A DNA stretch of 41,806 nt from Halorubrum lipolyticum DSM 21995 (GTDB lineage Archaea > Halobacteriota > Halobacteria > Halobacteriales > Haloferacaceae): assembly GCF_000337375.1 (NCBI RefSeq), contig NZ_AOJG01000037.1, positions 13,925-55,730 of the forward strand, written 5' to 3'. The notes under the pieces are model-generated. The model was not told the DNA's origin. It was given only the letters and a program-made list of their open reading frames with translations, and made no database searches. Positions within the stretch are counted from its first letter, which is position 1. Each line of letters opens with the position of its first letter. The position numbers were made by a program, and so were the translations under genes. Below are positions 38,514 through 41,806 of the stretch, in pieces.

Positions 38514-39752
38514 CTACGCTTCGTCGAAGAGGGTCTCTCCTTCGACCATGTGCTCTCCGACGGCGTCGAGGTCCAGCGTCAGGCCGAGGCCGGGCTCTTC
38601 CGGGATCTCCATGCGACCCTCCTCGATGAGGTCGTCCTCCTCGACCAGGTCCTCCCACCAGCCGAGTTCGTAGGAGTGGTACTCCAGCGCGAGCGAGTTG
38701 GGGATGGCCGCGCCGACCTGCGCGGACGCCATCGTGCCGATCGGCGAGGAGACGTTGTGCATCGCCACCGGGATGTAGTACATGTCCGCCAGGTCCGCGA
38801 TCTTGCGGGTCTCGCGCATCCCGCCGACGCGCGGCAGGTCCGGCGCGACGATGTCGACGGCCTGCGGTTCGAGGAGGGTCCGCTGCCCGTGCTTCCGGTA
38901 GACGTTCTCGCCGACCGCGATGGGCGTGGTCGTGCTCTTGGTGACCTCCTCCTGCACGTCGTGGTTCTCCGGCGGCACGGGGTCTTCGAGCCACCACACG
39001 TCGTACTCCTCGAGGGCCTCCGCGAGGCGCTTCGCGGAGCCCCCGGTGAACGACCAGTGGCAGTCGAAGGCCACGTCGGCCTTGTCGCCGACGGCCTCGG
39101 TGGTCGCCTCGACGATGTCGACCTTGTGGTCGATCTCGGGGTTGCGGAGGTGCCGGTTGGCGCGGTCTTTCTCGTGACCGGAGGGTACGTCGAGGTCGAA
39201 CTTGATGGCGTCGTAGCCGAAGTTCTCGACGACGCGCTCTGCCTCGGCGGCGCAGGCCTGCGGGTCGGCCTCGTTCTCGGTGTGGAGGTCGCAGTAGACG
39301 CGGACCTCGTCGCGGTACTTCCCGCCGACGAGCTGGTAGGCGGGCACGTCGAGGAGCTTCCCGGCGGCGTCGTGGAGCGCGATCTCGATGCCGGAGATGG
39401 CGGAGATGACCTTCCCCGAGATCGAGCCCTCGCCCGACATCTTCTGGACGAGGTGCTCGTAGAGCCGGTCGATGTCGAGGGGGTTCTCCCCGACGAGGAA
39501 CGGTTTCATGCGCTCGATGATGGCGGTGTCGCCGCCGCCCCAGTAGGACTCGCCCGTCCCCACCACGCCCGCGTCGGTGTAGACGCGGACGAGGATCCAC
39601 GGGTAGTTCCCGTCGACCATCGTCGTCTGTACGTCCGTGATCTCGGCGTCGCGGACGCCGCCCCGCGAGTTCGTGATGTCCATCGTCTCCGCCGAGAGGT
39701 CTCGCATGGTGTACTCCGCGTTCGGGTCGCGAAGCTTGTCGTGATCGACCAT
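38514..39752 (-). CDS. xacD: Enolase-superfamily sugar-acid dehydratase, likely xylonate dehydratase
   Basis: 412 residues from ATG 39752 (MVDHDKLRDPNAEYTMRDLS). Enolase-superfamily capping domain, then a barrel with catalytic and metal-binding elements AIKFDLDVP, VAFDCHWSF, WWLEDPVPPENHD, AVGENVYRKHGQ and MHNVSSPIGTMASAQ. The length and N-terminal segment closely resemble what I know of Haloferax XacD, which dehydrates D-xylonate and L-arabinonate. Gluconate dehydratase of the same family is the main alternative. It precedes xacE on the same strand with a 151-bp gap and a separate promoter. Confidence 0.9.
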   Translation of the reverse strand: MVDHDKLRDPNAEYTMRDLSAETMDITNSRGGVRDAEITDVQTTMVDGNYPWILVRVYTDAGVVGTGESYWGGGDTAIIERMKPFLVGENPLDIDRLYEHLVQKMSGEGSISGKVISAISGIEIALHDAAGKLLDVPAYQLVGGKYRDEVRVYCDLHTENEADPQACAAEAERVVENFGYDAIKFDLDVPSGHEKDRANRHLRNPEIDHKVDIVEATTEAVGDKADVAFDCHWSFTGGSAKRLAEALEEYDVWWLEDPVPPENHDVQEEVTKSTTTPIAVGENVYRKHGQRTLLEPQAVDIVAPDLPRVGGMRETRKIADLADMYYIPVAMHNVSSPIGTMASAQVGAAIPNSLALEYHSYELGWWEDLVEEDDLIEEGRMEIPEEPGLGLTLDLDAVGEHMVEGETLFDEA

Positions 39753-39886
39753 TAGCGTCTGTATATCCCTGAACCCGCTAGTAAAGCTTGTGGATACCCC
39801 ACCGTGTGCTCCGGCACGGGCGACGGGTCACTGCGGTGGCCGGGCCGACCCCCACGTATCTATTCCGCGACGCGCATCGTTCGAGT

Positions 39887-40095
39887 ATGCCAACGGACAC
39901 GGACCCGCTCAGTGGTGTCGATCCCGATTCGGTCGCCGCCGACGCCGTGCGACCGCCCCTCGACGCCGTCGTCCGCTGCCCGACGACGACAACGCCGCGA
40001 TCGGGCTGCGCGCGATCGCCGTCCTCGACGCTGTCGCCGAGGGGGCACCCTCCGCGCTCGACGGCGCCGAGGAGTCGCCGAGCGTGATGAAGTAG
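39887..40095 (+). pseudogene. Small gene with a frameshift
   Basis: ATG 39887 lies about 26 bp after a TATA-like CGTATCTATT (39855-39864). The frame reads MPTDTDPLSGVDPDSVAADAVR then PPLDAVV. Near 39980-39985 coding character jumps to another frame, which reads LPDDDNAAIGLRAIAVLDAV, AEGAPSALDGAEESPSVMK and stops at TAG 40095. Codon use of the second half (GAC, GCC, ATC, CTC) is clearly haloarchaeal, whereas the unshifted frame is Ser/Arg-rich. The intact protein would be about 69 residues. Either a decayed gene or a single-base sequencing error. Function unknown. Confidence 0.6.
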
Positions 40096-40218
40096 CGCGT
40101 CCGGGGCGCGCCCGACCGATCGCGCCCGGAGCGTTCCCCTCGCTGTCGGTCTCGGACGACAACGAGGACGGTTCCGGACGACCACAGGATTATTATCCGT
40201 ACGCCGTAACGTCGAGCC

Positions 40219-40587
40219 ATGACACGGTACGTCCCACACTGCACCGACGGTCAACTGGCTCTCGTCTCGGAGACGAGCGACGACCGCGTCGAGATCGGCG
40301 CGGTCGACGACGTGATCGCCGCGATCGGCGACGCCACCCACTCGATCGAGTACGACCAGAAACAGCGCACGCAGCCGTGGCTGGACACGGACGACGGGCG
40401 GCTGGACATCGACGTTCGCGAGACCGTGACGACCCTCCCGCACACCGGCGAGACGGTCGACGAGCTCCGCGAGTACGACATGGGCACGGAGCGGTACGGC
40501 CTGCCCCTCCGGACCGTCATGTTCGCGAACGAGGTGCTCGACATCCTCGACGCGCAGGGCAGCGACGCGTCGGACGCGTCCGAGTAG
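40219..40587 (+). CDS. Conserved haloarchaeal hypothetical protein
   Basis: 122 residues from ATG 40219, with TATA-like GATTATTATCC (40188-40198) about 26 bp upstream. Acidic cytosolic protein: an N-terminal segment MTRYVPHCTDGQLALVSETS, a helix VDDVIAAIGDATHSIEYDQK, a central WLDTDDGRLDIDVRETVTTLPHTG, and a C-terminal helix TVMFANEVLDILDAQ. I recognise no characterised domain. It is a lone gene between the frameshifted small gene and the convergent xylose dehydrogenase gene. Confidence 0.75.
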   Translation: MTRYVPHCTDGQLALVSETSDDRVEIGAVDDVIAAIGDATHSIEYDQKQRTQPWLDTDDGRLDIDVRETVTTLPHTGETVDELREYDMGTERYGLPLRTVMFANEVLDILDAQGSDASDASE

Positions 40588-40620
40588 CGCCGGGTGACGG
40601 CCCGCCGGGGCGACTCCGCC

Positions 40621-41706
40621 CTACACCGACACCGCGGTCCCGGTCTCGGCGGCCTCGTAGATCGCCTCGAGGGCGCGCATGTCGACCAGGGCGTGGTCGC
40701 CGTCGGGGCCGATCGCTGCCTCGCGGAGCACGCGGTCGGCGAAGTAGTCGAACTCCTCGGTCATCTCGTCTCGCATCACGTCTCGTCTGCCGTCGTCGAT
40801 CTCGAAGCGTCGACCGTCGCTGCGGAGCGTCAGCGTCCCCTCGGGCTGCCCGAGGAAGGACGGTTCGAGGACGAGCTCCCCGTCGGTCCCGACGACGCGG
40901 AAGTGGCCCGTGTACGCGGCGTGCTGGCCGGCCGTGCAGGCCGCCTGCGTCCCGTCGTCGAACCGGATCGTGAAGGCGGCGTGCTGGTCGGGCACGTCGC
41001 GGAACGCCTCGTCGACGGACCGCATCTGGGCGGTCACGCTGACGGGGTCGGCGTCGAGGACGAACCGCGCGGTGTTGAGCGGGTAGATGCCCAGATCCAT
41101 CACGCTCGCGCCGTACCCGACGAGGTCCGGATCGAGGCGCCACTGGTCGGGGTCGCCGGAGACCGTCTCCAGCATCTGCTGGCTCATGCTCCCGTGGACG
41201 CCCACGGGCTCCCCGATGGCGTCCTCGGCGACGAGCTCGCGCATGCGACGGACCTGCGGGTCGGTCTGCATCCGGTAGGCGACCATCAGCGGCACGTCCT
41301 CGGTGGCCTCGACGAGCCGCTCGGCGCGCTCGCGCGTCGACTCCACGGGCTTCTCACAGAGGACGGCCTTCCCGTGTTCGGCGGCGGCCTCCGCGTACGG
41401 CAGGTGGAGCGCGTTCGGCGTGCAGACGTAGGCCGCGTCGTACTCGTCGGTCGCTTCCCCGTCCGTGAACTCCTCGTAGGTGAGCGCGGCCTCGACGGTC
41501 GGAATCTCCTCGGCGGCCGCGCTCGCCTTCTCGCGGCTCCGGCTGACGAGGACGGTGGTCTCGCAGAACTCCGAGTCGGCGACCGCGGGGATCGCCTGTT
41601 CGCGGGTCCACCACCCGAGGCTGATCATCGCGATCCGGAGCGTTCCCGACTCCAACCGCTCCCAGTCTCGGTCTCTGACGGTCTCGAGGTAATCGGCGGC
41701 TGACAT
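40621..41706 (-). CDS. xacA: Gfo/Idh/MocA oxidoreductase, likely D-xylose 1-dehydrogenase
   Basis: 361 residues from ATG 41706 ([18 protein letters not shown]). The upstream extension crosses the TATA element and approaches the adapter. N-terminal Rossmann fold ([31 protein letters not shown]), [13 protein letters not shown] and the family EKP motif in [13 protein letters not shown]-terminal beta-sheet domain has [34 protein letters not shown] and [14 protein letters not shown]. Length and start match Haloferax XacA, which oxidises D-xylose to xylono-lactone with NADP. Pairing with xacD- and xacE-like genes supports the role; glucose-fructose or inositol dehydrogenase paralogues are alternatives. 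Confidence 0.9.
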   Translation of the reverse strand: MSAADYLETVRDRDWERLESGTLRIAMISLGWWTREQAIPAVADSEFCETTVLVSRSREKASAAAEEIPTVEAALTYEEFTDGEATDEYDAAYVCTPNALHLPYAEAAAEHGKAVLCEKPVESTRERAERLVEATEDVPLMVAYRMQTDPQVRRMRELVAEDAIGEPVGVHGSMSQQMLETVSGDPDQWRLDPDLVGYGASVMDLGIYPLNTARFVLDADPVSVTAQMRSVDEAFRDVPDQHAAFTIRFDDGTQAACTAGQHAAYTGHFRVVGTDGELVLEPSFLGQPEGTLTLRSDGRRFEIDDGRRDVMRDEMTEEFDYFADRVLREAAIGPDGDHALVDMRALEAIYEAAETGTAVSV

Positions 41707-41729
41707 GGCTCGACGTTCGCGGCTATCTT

Positions 41730-41740
41730 CAAAAGTGTAT
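41730..41740 (-). promoter_or_regulatory. TATA element of the xacA-like gene
   Basis: ATACACTTTTG on the minus strand, centred about 29 bp before ATG 41706, consistent with a leaderless transcript. Confidence 0.55.
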
Positions 41741-41780
41741 TGGACGAGCGCGGACCGCGCGAACCGTACAGGGACCACAC

Positions 41781-41806
41781 CTGTCTCTTATACACATCTC
41801 TGATGG
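41781..41806. other. Tn5 mosaic-end adapter (library artefact), right end
   Basis: CTGTCTCTTATACACATCT at 41781-41799 is an exact 19-bp Tn5 mosaic end, followed by CTGATG, the complement of the CATCAG at position 1. Genomic sequence ends at about 41780. Confidence 0.97.

Noticed and set aside
1-41806. The inverted ends as termini of a natural composite transposon
   Set aside because: The 19-bp mosaic end is synthetic, and the interior contains no Tn5 transposase or resistance genes, only ordinary haloarchaeal genes.

Overview
The window is GC-rich DNA (roughly two thirds G+C by eye) from a halophilic archaeon of class Halobacteria, most like Halorubrum or Haloferax and their relatives. Evidence: very acidic predicted proteins, GC-biased third codon positions, TATA-type elements about 27-32 bp upstream of many start codons (leaderless promoters), and many haloarchaeal families. 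These include an archaea-specific SMC-related protein, a MoxR/DUF58/DUF4129-like/DUF4350/DUF1616 island, and oxidative D-xylose catabolism genes. Both ends carry the synthetic 19-bp Tn5 mosaic end in inverted orientation, so the window is one library molecule or contig still bearing adapters. The leftmost gene is cut by the adapter.

Layout. (1) 26-3658, minus strand: a surface-polysaccharide type cluster of two sulfatase-fold proteins linked by two tiny ORFs, a DUF457/YdjM-like membrane hydrolase and a membrane protein. (2) 3740-5297: a decayed partial copy of a GT4 glycosyltransferase followed by the intact gene. (3) 5363-6421: a two-gene HTH plus small-protein cassette resembling a toxin-antitoxin module. 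(4) 6517-10342: a GT2 polyprenyl-phosphate-type glycosyltransferase, a hyperacidic two-HTH protein and a sugar-nucleotide epimerase. (5) 10631-21666: a 46-residue zinc ribbon, then a large envelope island with a Ser/Thr-rich secreted protein and a second DUF457 protein.

(6) 22025-25675: an arsenic operon, arsR divergent from arsD-arsA. Two small downstream genes are translationally coupled to arsA, and both of their products end in Cys-Cys; one is YlbF-like. (7) 25750-33544: a threonine-synthase-like enzyme, two paralogous SLC13/RCK_C permeases, UspA, a collapsed P1B metal-ATPase relic, a two-TM HTH regulator with a Met-rich extracytoplasmic loop, and a secreted His/Gly/Tyr-repeat protein. 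I read this as a metal and anion stress region. (8) 34267-36195: an SMC-related coiled-coil ATPase with a CxxC hook and a degenerate Walker A. (9) 36196-41706: a gene graveyard (GH3 beta-glucosidase/xylosidase relic, a short unidentified relic, a frameshifted small gene) beside three genes matching oxidative pentose degradation (xylose dehydrogenase, xylonate dehydratase, 2-keto-3-deoxyxylonate dehydratase).

The most promising undescribed items are the Cys-Cys-tailed proteins of the ars operon, the putative transmembrane metal sensor with its His-rich secreted partner, and the overlapping sulfatase / micro-ORF / RHH-like / sulfatase cassette. I saw no rRNA, tRNA, CRISPR array or intact transposase.
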